Positions 25,362 through 35,956 of a DNA stretch of 64,000 bases are shown here, in pieces (position 1 is the first letter of the stretch; every line of letters begins with the position of its first letter). The notes under the pieces are model-generated. The model made no database searches. It worked only from the letters and a program-made list of their open reading frames with translations, and was not told the DNA's origin. Source of the DNA: Rhizobium leucaenae USDA 9039 (GTDB lineage: Bacteria > Pseudomonadota > Alphaproteobacteria > Rhizobiales > Rhizobiaceae); NCBI RefSeq assembly GCF_000426285.1, contig NZ_AUFB01000022.1, positions 23,067 to 87,066 of the forward strand. Direction: 5' to 3'. The position numbers and the translations under genes were made by a program.

Positions 25362-26503
25362 CGACGACAATGTTTTCGGATTATGCCGCCACGCTTGAGG
25401 GCTTGCGGCGCAAGGCGCGGCTGCGCAGCCTTGCGCCGCAGCGCGGCGTGGACTTCACCTCCAACGATTTTCTCGCTCTTGCGGGCGCGCCGCGCCTCAA
25501 GACGGCGATCATGGCAGCGATGGAAAGCGGCGTTCCGGCGGGCGCGGGCGGCTCGCGCTTGCTGCGCGGCAACCATCCGGAACACGAGGCGCTGGAGACG
25601 GAAGCCGCCGAATTTTTCGGCGCGGAACGCGTACTCTATTTCGGCAGCGGCTATGCCGCCAATTCCGCCCTTTTCTCGACTTTGCCACGGCGGGAAGATG
25701 TGATTGTGCACGACGCACTCATCCATGCCAGCGCGCATGAGGGCATTGCAGCCAGCAAGGGGGCGGCCGTCAGCATCGAGCACAACGATGCGAACGCCTT
25801 CGATGAGGCGATCCGAAACTGGCGCAGAAATGGCGGCAGAGGCAGGCCGTGGATTGCGGTCGAGAGCCTCTACTCCATGGACGGAGACAAAGCGCCGCTC
25901 GCCGCGCTCGCCGATATTGCCGATCGTCACGAGGGTTTTCTGGTGATCGACGAAGCCCATGCCACCGGCGTTTTCGGCACGGGCGGCAGAGGACTGGCGG
26001 CAGGGTTGGAGGGCCGGGACAATGTGCTTGCCCTTCACACCTGCGGCAAGGCGCTGGGCGTTTCCGGAGCCTTGCTCGCGGTACCGCGCGTGCTCGCCGA
26101 CTATCTCGTCAATCGCGCCCGCGCCTTCATCTATTCCACCGCGCCCTCCCCTCTCATGGCGGCGGGTGTGCGCGAAGCCTTGCGCATCGTGAATGACGAG
26201 CCTCAGCGCCGCGAAGCGCTGGAGCGTCTGGTCGCCTTTGTCGGTGACCGATTGAAAAGCCGATTCGGCATAGAGCCGAGCGGGTCGCAGATCCAGCCGG
26301 TTGTCATCGGCGACAACGCGCGGGCGGTCCGAATTGCCGACACTCTTCAGGCGCAAGGTTTCGACATCCGCGCGATCCGTCCGCCGACCGTGCCGGAGGG
26401 TACCGCGCGCCTGCGGCTGTCGATCACGCTCAACGTCGATTCGGAGCAGGTCGAGCACATGCTGGATTGCCTTGCCGCCGCCATGGAGGAACACAGGAGA
26501 TGA
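25358..26503 (+). CDS. bioF: 8-amino-7-oxononanoate synthase
   Basis: A 381-residue PLP enzyme of the alpha-oxoamine synthase family. It condenses pimeloyl-ACP (or -CoA) with alanine to give 8-amino-7-oxononanoate. Visible motifs are DFTSNDFLAL, GAGGSRLLRGN, the cofactor Asp block IDEAHATGVFG and the Schiff-base lysine in LHTCGKALG. The GTG start at 25,358 overlaps the bioB stop codon, and its own stop overlaps bioD, so translation is coupled along the operon. Length is normal for the family. Confidence 0.96.
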   Translation: MTTTMFSDYAATLEGLRRKARLRSLAPQRGVDFTSNDFLALAGAPRLKTAIMAAMESGVPAGAGGSRLLRGNHPEHEALETEAAEFFGAERVLYFGSGYAANSALFSTLPRREDVIVHDALIHASAHEGIAASKGAAVSIEHNDANAFDEAIRNWRRNGGRGRPWIAVESLYSMDGDKAPLAALADIADRHEGFLVIDEAHATGVFGTGGRGLAAGLEGRDNVLALHTCGKALGVSGALLAVPRVLADYLVNRARAFIYSTAPSPLMAAGVREALRIVNDEPQRREALERLVAFVGDRLKSRFGIEPSGSQIQPVVIGDNARAVRIADTLQAQGFDIRAIRPPTVPEGTARLRLSITLNVDSEQVEHMLDCLAAAMEEHRR

Positions 26504-27138
26504 TCGCCCGTTTCGTGGTAACCGGCACGGATACCGGCATCGGCAAGACCGTATTTGCAGCGGCATTGGCAGGCGCGCTCGACGCCCGATACTGGAAACC
26601 CGTGCAATCCGGGCTGGAAGATGAGACAGACAGCGAAGCCGTCGCCCGACTGAGCGGGCTGCCCGCCGACCATATTCTGCGGGAAGCCTATCGCCTTGCC
26701 ACGCCGGTCTCACCGCATCTTTCAGCACGTCTCGACGGCATGGAAATCGATCCGGCCCGGCTTGAGCCGCCGGCCGGCGCTGGTCCGTTGGTCATCGAGG
26801 GGGCAGGCGGGCTGATGGTCCCGCTCACGAACAACCTGGTCTTTGCCGACGTCTTCGCCCGCTGGCGCATTCCCGTCATCCTCTGCGCCCGAACGTCACT
26901 TGGCACCATCAATCACACGCTGCTGTCCATCGAGGCGCTGCGCCGCCGCGATATTCCGCTCTGCGGCGTTGCCTTCATCGGCGCTGAAAATGCCGACACT
27001 CAGGCGACCATTGCTGCGATTGGGCAAGTGAAGGTGTTGGGGCGGCTGCCTTTGCTGGAAAACCTGACGAGGGAAAACATAAGTCGCGCCTTTCGAGAGA
27101 ATTTCGAGTTTGGCTCGCTGATGGAGATGCGCGCGTGA
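26500..27138 (+). CDS. bioD: Dethiobiotin synthetase
   Basis: A 212-residue ATP-dependent enzyme that closes the ureido ring of dethiobiotin using CO2 and diaminopelargonate. The P-loop is GTDTGIGKT near residue 8; YWKPVQSG and the EGAGGLMVPL block follow, as expected. ATG 26,500 overlaps the bioF stop (ATGA) and is preceded by AGGAG. Its stop codon overlaps the bioA start by 4 bases. Confidence 0.96.
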   Translation: MIARFVVTGTDTGIGKTVFAAALAGALDARYWKPVQSGLEDETDSEAVARLSGLPADHILREAYRLATPVSPHLSARLDGMEIDPARLEPPAGAGPLVIEGAGGLMVPLTNNLVFADVFARWRIPVILCARTSLGTINHTLLSIEALRRRDIPLCGVAFIGAENADTQATIAAIGQVKVLGRLPLLENLTRENISRAFRENFEFGSLMEMRA

Positions 27139-28406
27139 CCCCCTCGCCCGTCTGGCACCCCTTCACACAACACGCCCTCGAACCGCCGATGAAGCGCATC
27201 GTCGCGACCGAAGGCGCCTATCTGTTCGACGAGGACGGCAATCGCATCCTCGACGCAATCTCGTCATGGTGGGTGATCACTCATGGCCATCGCCATCCCG
27301 GCATCATGGCCGCAATCCGCGAGGCGACGGAGGCGTACGATCAGATCATCTTCGCCGAATTTACCCATGAACCGGCAGAAGTCCTCGCCGAACGTCTGCT
27401 CGCCTTCGCGCCCTCCGCACTGAAACACGTCTTCTACTCGGATAGCGGATCGACGGCCGTCGAGGTGGCGATCAAGATGGCGCTCGGCACGTTCCACAAT
27501 CGCGGCATCGCGCGTGATCGTATCGTGGTGATGGAACACGGCTATCATGGCGACACGATCGGTGCCATGTCCGCGGGAGAGCGTGGCGTATTCAATGCGC
27601 CCTTCGAGCCGCTGCTCTTCGGCGTCGACCGTCTTCCCTTTCCAGAAGCTGGCTGCGAACAAGAGACACTCGATGCGTTCGAAGCCATCTGCCGTTCGGG
27701 AAAGGTCGCCGCCATTCTGGTTGAACCGCTGGTACTTGGCGCTGGCGGCATGAAATTCTACGGCAGCGCTGTGCTCTCCGCTCTCAAGGAGATCGCCGGC
27801 CGATATGGCTGCCTGTTCATCGCCGACGAAGTGATGACCGGTTGGGGTCGTACCGGAACGCGCTTTGCCTGCGAACAGGCGGGGGTAACTCCGGATATCC
27901 TCTGCACCTCGAAGGGCCTGACCGGAGGCGCCGTGCCATTGGCGGCCACCCTTTGCACGGCAGAGATTTTCGAGGCCCATCTATCTTCCGACCGGCGCAA
28001 GACCTTCTTCCATTCGAGTTCCTACACCGCCAACGCAATCGCCTGTGCAGCGGCTGTCGCCAATCTGCGGGTCTGGCAAGCCGAACCGGTGGAAGCCCGG
28101 ATCGCCGAGCTTGCAGCGCAGCACGCCCATCATCTGCAGCGCTTCGAAAGCGACGCCAGATTTGTAAACGCCAGGCAATGCGGCACCATCGCCGCCCTCG
28201 ATCTTGCAGTGCCCACCGGCGGCTACCTTGCTGAAGCGGGGCCGCGCATGCGCAGGCTGTTTCGCCAACGCGGGCTGCTTCTGCGTCCACTGGGAAACGT
28301 CATCTATCTGATGCCGCCCTATTGCACGAGCGCCGCGGATATCGCGGCCGCCTATGATGCGATCGACGATGTCGCGTCGATCGTCCTCAAGGAGACTGCA
28401 TCTTGA
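27135..28406 (+). CDS. bioA: Adenosylmethionine-8-amino-7-oxononanoate aminotransferase
   Basis: A 423-residue class III PLP aminotransferase. It moves an amino group from S-adenosylmethionine to the ketone made by BioF. Visible landmarks are WHPFTQH at the N-terminus, SSWWVITHGHRHP, the cofactor Asp in FIADEVMTGWGRTG and the Schiff-base lysine in CTSKGLTGG. The GTG start at 27,135 overlaps bioD; the stop overlaps the TTG start of bioZ. Full length for the family. Confidence 0.96.
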   Translation: MTPSPVWHPFTQHALEPPMKRIVATEGAYLFDEDGNRILDAISSWWVITHGHRHPGIMAAIREATEAYDQIIFAEFTHEPAEVLAERLLAFAPSALKHVFYSDSGSTAVEVAIKMALGTFHNRGIARDRIVVMEHGYHGDTIGAMSAGERGVFNAPFEPLLFGVDRLPFPEAGCEQETLDAFEAICRSGKVAAILVEPLVLGAGGMKFYGSAVLSALKEIAGRYGCLFIADEVMTGWGRTGTRFACEQAGVTPDILCTSKGLTGGAVPLAATLCTAEIFEAHLSSDRRKTFFHSSSYTANAIACAAAVANLRVWQAEPVEARIAELAAQHAHHLQRFESDARFVNARQCGTIAALDLAVPTGGYLAEAGPRMRRLFRQRGLLLRPLGNVIYLMPPYCTSAADIAAAYDAIDDVASIVLKETAS

Positions 28407-29389
28407 CACCCCTCTCTTCCCGCCTCGTCGGTTTCGGTCATGCCGTTCCATTCCGCATCGTCCACAATGCGGAAATCGAGGGCCGGCTTAGCCTTGAGGC
28501 AGGCTGGATCGAAAGGCGCACCGGCATCCGATCACGCCATTGGGCAACCGAGGGGGACACATTGAGCGGCCTTGCAGCCGAGGCCGGAAAAATGGCCCTT
28601 GAGGACGCCGGGCTTGCGCCGGGCGAGATCGCCATGACCCTGCTTGCCACGTCGACGCCGGATCATCTCTTGCCGCCCTCGGCGCCGCTTCTGGCGCACA
28701 AGCTCGGCCTGCAAAATTCCGGAGCCATCGATCTTGCCGGAGCTTGTTCAGGCTTCCTCTACGCGCTGACATTGGCGGATGGCTTCGTGCGGGCGCATGG
28801 CCGGGCGGTGCTCGTCGTCGCCGCCAATATTCTCAGCCGCCGCATCAACCCGGCGGAGCGCGCCAGCGCAGTTTTGTTTGCGGATGGCGCAGGTGCGGTC
28901 GTACTTGCCCCTTGCCGCGATGGTCAAAGCGGCGTCAAAGCAGCCGTGATGGCTTCGGATGGAAGTGGCTACGATCTGATTACCATCCCATCCGGCGGCA
29001 GCAACAAGCCTTTTTCTCCGGAGACTGCAGCAGACCAAGTGCTGATGACGATGCGCGATGGGCGTGAAGTCTTCTCCCGCGCCGTCGATCTGATGACACG
29101 CACCTCACGCCAGGCGATGGACGAGGCAGCCATAGCGGTCTCCACCATCGACCGCTTCATTCCGCATCAGGCGAACCTCCGTCTTTGCGATGCGGTTCGG
29201 CACAATCTCGAACTGGAGGAAAGCAAGCTTGTCAGCACGATTGCGGAATTCGGCAACTCTTCGGCTGCCACCATTCCGCTGTCCCTTTCCGTCGAAAATC
29301 GCCGCGAACCATTTAAATCCGGAGAGTGCCTTCTCATGGCTGCCGCCGGTGCCGGGCTAGCGGGCGGGGCTGTCATCCTCACGATCTAA
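28403..29389 (+). CDS. bioZ: BioZ, KAS III-like enzyme for the pimeloyl moiety
   Basis: A 328-residue beta-ketoacyl-ACP synthase III homologue. The catalytic triad is visible: Cys in DLAGACSGFLYAL, His in FIPHQANLR and Asn in EFGNSSAATIP. In Agrobacterium and Brucella relatives, BioZ has been shown to supply the pimeloyl-ACP precursor by condensing glutaryl-CoA with malonyl-ACP, replacing BioC/BioH. Position in the bio operon makes that role more likely here than general fatty-acid initiation. The start is TTG 28,403, overlapping bioA by 4 bases; no better in-frame start is nearby. Confidence 0.92.
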   Translation: MTPLSSRLVGFGHAVPFRIVHNAEIEGRLSLEAGWIERRTGIRSRHWATEGDTLSGLAAEAGKMALEDAGLAPGEIAMTLLATSTPDHLLPPSAPLLAHKLGLQNSGAIDLAGACSGFLYALTLADGFVRAHGRAVLVVAANILSRRINPAERASAVLFADGAGAVVLAPCRDGQSGVKAAVMASDGSGYDLITIPSGGSNKPFSPETAADQVLMTMRDGREVFSRAVDLMTRTSRQAMDEAAIAVSTIDRFIPHQANLRLCDAVRHNLELEESKLVSTIAEFGNSSAATIPLSLSVENRREPFKSGECLLMAAAGAGLAGGAVILTI

Positions 29390-29502
29390 AATGGCGCGGT
29401 GGAACAGCGACAGGTCTATGAAGAATATGGAGAATCAACAAAGGGGCAGGTAAGCATAGGACATTGAGTCGATGCGCCCCTTCTAAAACCGATGATAATT
29501 CA

Positions 29503-30135
29503 ATGAGCGTTGCAAAAGATGATCCTATCGCCGTGCGGATAAGCCGGACACTCGCGGATCGCATTATTTCAGGCGTGATCGAAGCCGGCGCCAAGCTCAG
29601 GCAGGATCACATTGCCGAGGAATTTGGCGCCAGCCATGTGCCCGTGCGCGAGGCCTTTCGCCGCCTGGAATCCCAGGGGTTGGTGGTCAGCCAGCCGCGC
29701 AAAGGCGTGCGTGTGGTCGGCTTTAGCGTCGAAGAGGTGCGCGAAGTGGCGGAGATGCGCGCCGCCCTTGAAGTATTGGCGCTGCGCAATGCCGCACCTC
29801 ATATGACCAAAGCTATCCTGGACCAGGCCGAAGAGGCGATCCACGCCGGCGATCGCGCGACTGACGTGCAGGCATGGGAAGAGGCGAACGGGGCGTTCCA
29901 CCGTCTCATTCTGTCTCCCTGCAACATGCCGCGCCTGCTGAAGACAATCGAAGACCTGCATGCTGTCAGCGCACGCTTCCTGTTTTCCGGCTGGCGGGCC
30001 GAGTGGGAGGCGCCGACGGACCGCGATCATCGTGCCATTCTCAACGCGTTGCGCGCCGGGAATGTGGACGTCGCCACAGCAGTCCTTTCACGCCATGTGC
30101 AATGGATGGGCCAGAAGCCGGGAAGCCGTTCGTAG
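29503..30135 (+). CDS. bioR: GntR-family regulator, probable biotin repressor BioR
   Basis: A 210-residue regulator of the FadR/FCD branch. Residues about 10-75 form a winged helix (RISRTLADRIISGVIEAGAKL, VPVREAFRRLESQGLV); the remainder is a helical effector domain with the FCD-type histidines (HRLI, DHRAIL). Linkage to bioBFDAZ and the perfect BioR box at the operon front identify it as BioR. I put the start at ATG 29,503. A TTG at 29,464 preceded by TAGGACA would add 13 residues and is possible. I see no clear BioR box in its own 113-base upstream gap. It may be co-transcribed with the operon. Its stop lies 2 bases from the end of the convergent thiE. Confidence 0.88.
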   Translation: MSVAKDDPIAVRISRTLADRIISGVIEAGAKLRQDHIAEEFGASHVPVREAFRRLESQGLVVSQPRKGVRVVGFSVEEVREVAEMRAALEVLALRNAAPHMTKAILDQAEEAIHAGDRATDVQAWEEANGAFHRLILSPCNMPRLLKTIEDLHAVSARFLFSGWRAEWEAPTDRDHRAILNALRAGNVDVATAVLSRHVQWMGQKPGSRS

Positions 30136-30137
30136 TT

Positions 30138-30752
30138 TCAACCTTCTCCACGAAATGACCGGGTTGCCGCAATCCAGGCCAGCGTCCGTTGTTCGGGATC
30201 GGGATTGCGCGTGATGTCGGTCACGACGGCGGCACTATCCGCGCCGTTTTCGAACACGCCGGCAATGCGCTCCACCGTCAGTCCGCCAATGGCGACAAGC
30301 GGCAGCGGGTCGACGCGGCTCTTCCAGTCGCGCAGGCGATCCAGCCCTTGCGGCGCCCAGGACATCACCTTGAGAATCGTGGGGTAGATCGGACCGAGCG
30401 CGATATAATCCGGGCGCGCCGCAAGCGCGGTTGCCAGCTCCGCCTCGTCATGTGTGGAAAGCCCCAGCTTTAGGCCGGCCTCACGGATGGCGGCAAGATC
30501 GGCCGTCGCCAGATCCTCCTGGCCGAGATGGATGAAATCACAGCCTTCCTCGATGGCAAGCTGCCAATAGTCATTGACGATCAACTGGCACTCATGCGCC
30601 GCGCAGACTGCCTTTGCGCGCCGGATGTCTGCGCGTATATCCGATAAGGCGCGCTCCTTGATGCGCAATTGCACGAGTTTGACACCAAGCGGAACCAGCC
30701 TTTCGATCCAGGCGGCGCTATCGACGATCAAATAGAAGGGATCGAGCTTCAC
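30138..30752 (-). CDS. thiE: Thiamine-phosphate synthase
   Basis: A 204-residue TIM-barrel enzyme that joins hydroxymethylpyrimidine diphosphate to the thiazole phosphate to form thiamine phosphate. Typical features are VQLRIKE, LIVNDYWQLA, FIHLGQEDL, the LGLSTHDEAEL block, YIALGPIYPT and VAIGGLTVERI. It is the last gene of the thi operon; its start overlaps the thiG stop by 4 bases. Its length is near normal for the rhizobial form. Confidence 0.94.
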   Translation of the reverse strand: MKLDPFYLIVDSAAWIERLVPLGVKLVQLRIKERALSDIRADIRRAKAVCAAHECQLIVNDYWQLAIEEGCDFIHLGQEDLATADLAAIREAGLKLGLSTHDEAELATALAARPDYIALGPIYPTILKVMSWAPQGLDRLRDWKSRVDPLPLVAIGGLTVERIAGVFENGADSAAVVTDITRNPDPEQRTLAWIAATRSFRGEG

Positions 30753-31522
30753 GCGAATACCGCCTTTCCAATCACGGGTGTCGACGGAACCGCCATGTCG
30801 CGCGGCTCCAGCATGCCGGCGCTGAATGCCTGTCGGCCTGCCTCGATCGCCTTGGCGAAGGCTTCCGCCATTGCGGCGGGATCACCGGCGCCGGCAACCG
30901 CCGTGTTGAGAAGAACCGCATCGAAACCCAGTTCCGTCACGGTCGCTGCATGCGACGGCCGGCCGATGCCTGCGTCGACGATCAGCGGCACGTCCGGAAA
31001 ATGCGCCCGCATGGACCGAAGGGCCGAAAGATTGAGCGGCCCCGCCGCCGTGCCGATCGGTGCGCACCAGGGCATCAGCACCTTGCATCCTGCTTCCAGC
31101 AGGCGCTCCGCCACCACTAGGTCGTCGGTCGTATAGGGAAAGACCTCAAAGCCTTCACTGGCGAGAATGCGGGCTGCCTCCACAAGCGCGAAGACATCCG
31201 GCTGCAGCGTATCGTGATTACCGATCACCTCCAGCTTGATCCAGTTGGTGTGAAACACCTCGCGCGCCATTTTGGCCGTCAGCACGGCCTCGGATACACC
31301 GTGGCAGCCGGCCGTATTCGGAAGAACGCGGACGCCGAGCGCCCGGATCATATCGAAGAATGCGCCGCCGTTGCGCCCGCCGGCCGTTTCCCGCCGCAAC
31401 GACACGGTGACGATCTCCGTCCTGGATCGCTTGACAGCCTCGGCCAAAATGGCTGGCGAAGGATAACGCGCCGTGCCGAGCAGAAGGCGCGATTCAATCT
31501 GGCTTCCGTAGAGATCAAGCAT
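30749..31522 (-). CDS. thiG: Thiazole synthase
   Basis: A 257-residue enzyme that builds the thiazole phosphate ring from deoxyxylulose 5-phosphate, ThiS thiocarboxylate and the glycine imine made by ThiO. Visible motifs include LLLGTARYPSP, VRVLPNTAGC, WIKLEVIGNHDTLQPD (with the substrate-binding Lys), VLMPWCAPIGTAAG and VDAGIGRPSHAATV. It starts 3 bases after the thiS stop and its end overlaps thiE. Full length. Confidence 0.95.
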   Translation of the reverse strand: MLDLYGSQIESRLLLGTARYPSPAILAEAVKRSRTEIVTVSLRRETAGGRNGGAFFDMIRALGVRVLPNTAGCHGVSEAVLTAKMAREVFHTNWIKLEVIGNHDTLQPDVFALVEAARILASEGFEVFPYTTDDLVVAERLLEAGCKVLMPWCAPIGTAAGPLNLSALRSMRAHFPDVPLIVDAGIGRPSHAATVTELGFDAVLLNTAVAGAGDPAAMAEAFAKAIEAGRQAFSAGMLEPRDMAVPSTPVIGKAVFA

Positions 31523-31525
31523 GGG

Positions 31526-31723
31526 TCAGCCTCCCTGCATTGGGGTCAGGATCTCGATCCTGTCATTGTCGTTCAAAAGATGATCGTCGCGATCCTCGCG
31601 ATGTATGAGTTCGCCGTTGACCGCGGTTGCCAGCCACTCACCCTCATATTCGAGCGCGGCGAGAAGCTGCGAAAGCGTGGTTGCGGCTGTTGTCTCGGGT
31701 TCGCCGTTTATGATCAGGCGCAT
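31526..31723 (-). CDS. thiS: Sulfur carrier protein ThiS
   Basis: A 65-residue ubiquitin-like protein. It starts MRLIINGEP and ends with the essential Gly-Gly (TPMQGG), whose C-terminus is adenylated and converted to a thiocarboxylate that donates sulfur for the thiazole ring. The middle shows the family's VAVNGE-type motif (TAVNGELIHRED) and NDRIEILTP. Its start overlaps the 3' end of thiO by about 10 bases, so translation is coupled. Confidence 0.94.
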   Translation of the reverse strand: MRLIINGEPETTAATTLSQLLAALEYEGEWLATAVNGELIHREDRDDHLLNDNDRIEILTPMQGG

Positions 31724-32694
31724 CGGGAACTCCTTCGCTTCGTCTCTCCGGAAAAGACCATATCCGCGGCTTCGGCCGCCATCGCTGGCGCCAGCAAAAA
31801 ACCGTGGCGATAAAGGCCGTTGAGGATGATGACATTGTCCTCCCGCGTCACACGCGGAAGATTGTCTGGAAAGGCAGGGCGTATGCCGGCGCCGATTTCG
31901 ACGATGGCGGCGTCGGCAAAAGCGGGATGCAGCGCATAGGCGGCGTTTAGCAATTCCATCAGCGAGCGGGCGGTGATCGGTCCTTCGAAGTCCGTTTCGA
32001 TCATTGTCGCCCCGACCATGAACAGGCCCTCGCCGCGCGGCACGATGTAGACGGGAAAACGCGGATGCAGCAGGCGGACGGGACGCGTAAGCGTGACCTC
32101 TTGCGTCTGCAGATAGAGCATTTCGCCGCGAACACCCCGCAACTCCGGGCTTTGGCCAAGGCGGGCCGCCCCCGTGCAATCGACAATTTCGGCGAATTCG
32201 CTGTCATCCGCAATCTCATCGACGAAGGTCACGCCCTTTGCCGACAGATCATTCTTCAACGATTGCAATGTCTCGCGAGGACTGAGGTGCGCTTCCTGAG
32301 GAAAAAACAGGCCATGCCTGAAACGACCGTCGAGGGAAGGTTCGAGGATGGCGATTTCCCGCTCGTCAACCCACCGATAGCCAGTCGTACGGCTGGCAAA
32401 TCGCTTCAGTTCGCTTTGATCGCGGTTCGGCGCGACGACCAGCGTTCCATTGCGAACGACCTTGCCGGGTAGGATCCCTTCCCATCGATCGGCGGAATCG
32501 CGGCCGCGCTCGAGAACGGCCGCATCGGCGCTTTCCCGTTCGCACCAGGGCGCCAGCATGCCGCCGGCGAGCCATGAGGCGGCTTGGCGGAAATTCCGGC
32601 TGGGATCGACGATCATAACCTCAGCACCGCGCCGAAGCAGTTCATGGGCGACCGTGAGGCCGGCAACGCCGGCCCCTTTGACGAGAACGCGCAT
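31714..32694 (-). CDS. thiO: Glycine oxidase for thiazole synthesis
   Basis: A 326-residue FAD-dependent amine oxidase. The dinucleotide-binding motif is at the N-terminus (VLVKGAGVAGLTVAHELLRRGAEV), ending in an acidic residue typical for FAD. The ASWLAGGMLAPWCE block and the C-terminal NGLYRHGFLLAPAMA match ThiO. It oxidises glycine to the imine used by ThiG. The ATG at 32,694 lies 1 base after the thiC stop; a longer frame upstream merely runs antisense-free through the end of thiC and is not used. Confidence 0.93.
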   Translation of the reverse strand: MRVLVKGAGVAGLTVAHELLRRGAEVMIVDPSRNFRQAASWLAGGMLAPWCERESADAAVLERGRDSADRWEGILPGKVVRNGTLVVAPNRDQSELKRFASRTTGYRWVDEREIAILEPSLDGRFRHGLFFPQEAHLSPRETLQSLKNDLSAKGVTFVDEIADDSEFAEIVDCTGAARLGQSPELRGVRGEMLYLQTQEVTLTRPVRLLHPRFPVYIVPRGEGLFMVGATMIETDFEGPITARSLMELLNAAYALHPAFADAAIVEIGAGIRPAFPDNLPRVTREDNVIILNGLYRHGFLLAPAMAAEAADMVFSGETKRRSSRCA

Positions 32695-32695
32695 G

Positions 32696-34522
<1,827 letters not shown>

Positions 34523-34629
34523 GGTGTGAGGCTCCAAGTTGCAGTTGGAGACCCAGTCAATCAGCCGGAATGATGGAAAGACGCCGGCATAGAATCACGC
34601 GGAATCCGAAGCCTTCGAGCGCTTGCACC

Positions 34630-34737
34630 GTCCCTACGCCAGTATGAACTGGATCAGGTTCAACGGGTCACTGCGCCCACAATCGGCAAAGCCGTATTGC
34701 CTAGCAGTATCTCAGCCCCTTGCCGGGACTCCCCTGG
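34630..34737 (-). promoter_or_regulatory. TPP riboswitch (thi-box) upstream of thiC
   Basis: On the minus strand the sequence has the full TPP aptamer signature: AGGGGAGTCC near its 5' end, GGGGCTGAGA, GACCCGTTGAACCTGATC and finally GTTCATACTGGCGTAGGGA. The last element lies about 107 bases before the thiC ATG, leaving room for an expression platform. TPP binding is expected to lower translation or transcription of thiCOSGE. Confidence 0.95.
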
Positions 34738-34751
34738 TGAATGTCGCAAAG

Positions 34752-34779
34752 ACTATGTCCGGGCCTCTGCCCGTGTCAA
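34752..34779 (-). promoter_or_regulatory. Candidate promoter of the thiCOSGE operon
   Basis: Minus-strand TTGACA (34,779-34,774) is a perfect -35 element. CATAGT (34,757-34,752), 4 of 6 to the -10 consensus, lies 16 bases downstream. The predicted start of transcription is a few bases before the riboswitch aptamer. The rest of the 34,741-34,950 gap shows nothing further. Confidence 0.6.
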
Positions 34780-34950
34780 CCCTGGAACCACGGCCTTCAG
34801 CCCCTGACTGCGCACTCAAGGAATTTCAATAGGTTTTCCAACACTCGGAAAGATCGCCCGCTTATGATCGGGCAATCGGTTAGCGAGAAGCGCCGCATGG
34901 CTGGCGGCACCCCGCTACAAGCTGCACCTAGATGTGGAGCGTCGCGAAAA

Positions 34951-35955
34951 TCACCGCGTTTCCAGTATCCGCATCAACCGGCCGCGATAGCTATCCAGGA
35001 TAACCGCCAACACGATGACAGCACCGATGACGATCGGCTTGATGTTGTCGTCGGCGCCCAAAAGCTGCAACCCGGTCGATAGAACCTGCAGAATACAGGC
35101 ACCGACAAGCGTGCCGATGATCGAGCCCTTTCCGCCCGAGAGGCTGGTCCCACCGATGATGACTGCGGCGATGGCATTCAGTTCATAGCCAATGCCTGCA
35201 ACCGGACTGCCGACATTAAGGCGGAGCAGATAGACCATGGCCGCAATGCCCGCAGTCAATCCGGAAATCGTGAACACGGCGACCTTGTATCTTTTGGGCT
35301 CGTGGCCCGACAAGCGGACCGCCTCCTCGTTGGTGCCGATCGCAAAGACGAAGCGCCCGAATACCGTGTAGCGCAGCACGAACCAGCCGATGAGAACCAC
35401 CACGATCGCGATCAGAAAGATCGAAGGGAATACGCCGAAGAAGATCAGGTTCCCGAAATCCACGAAGGGTTGCGGCAGACCGGTGATCGTCGAGTTATCG
35501 CTGACGACGCGCGCCAAGCCGCTTGCAACATTCAGCATGCCGAGCGTCACGATGAAGGATGGAAGCTTCCACTTCTCGCAGACCCATCCGTTGATGGCGC
35601 CCAGGATAGCGCCGGTACCCATCGACGCCAGCGAAGCCAGAACGATCGCCTGCCATGGAGAAAACCGCGGGTCGATCATGATCGTTGCGCCGATGACCGT
35701 GCAAAGGGCGAGCAGCGAACCGACCGAAAGATCGATGCCGCCGGTAAGGATGACGAAGGTCATGCCGGACGCCAGGACGGTGTTTATGGCAATCTGGACG
35801 AAAATCTTCAGAAAGTTTTCCGGCGTCGCGAAGTATGGAGCCGTCGCCGAGAAGAAGATCAGGATCAGCACGAGGGCAATGGCTACTCCGGCTTCCTTCA
35901 TCGAAATGCGGATAAGCTTGTCCCAGACGCCGGCCTTTTTGACCTCAGTCGTCAT
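34951..35955 (-). CDS. Ribose-type sugar ABC transporter permease
   Basis: A 334-residue permease of the RbsC/BPD_transp_2 family with about ten hydrophobic segments. Family features include VLASGMTFVILTGGIDLSVGSLLAL in the second helix pair, FAIGTNEEAVRLSG, and the INAIAAVIIGGTSLSGG-like block (ELNAIAAVIIGGTSLSGGKGS). I chose ATG 35,955, which follows the stop of the upstream ATPase gene by 1 base; an upstream extension would overlap that gene. It forms the homodimeric channel of the importer encoded with the ATPase and binding protein. The sugar is unknown. Confidence 0.9.
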   Translation of the reverse strand: MTTEVKKAGVWDKLIRISMKEAGVAIALVLILIFFSATAPYFATPENFLKIFVQIAINTVLASGMTFVILTGGIDLSVGSLLALCTVIGATIMIDPRFSPWQAIVLASLASMGTGAILGAINGWVCEKWKLPSFIVTLGMLNVASGLARVVSDNSTITGLPQPFVDFGNLIFFGVFPSIFLIAIVVVLIGWFVLRYTVFGRFVFAIGTNEEAVRLSGHEPKRYKVAVFTISGLTAGIAAMVYLLRLNVGSPVAGIGYELNAIAAVIIGGTSLSGGKGSIIGTLVGACILQVLSTGLQLLGADDNIKPIVIGAVIVLAVILDSYRGRLMRILETR

Positions 35956-35956
35956 T

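Noticed and set aside
25298..26728. 476-codon minus-strand frame
   Set aside because: Shadow of bioF/bioD in the complementary frame; the bio genes have full catalytic motifs.
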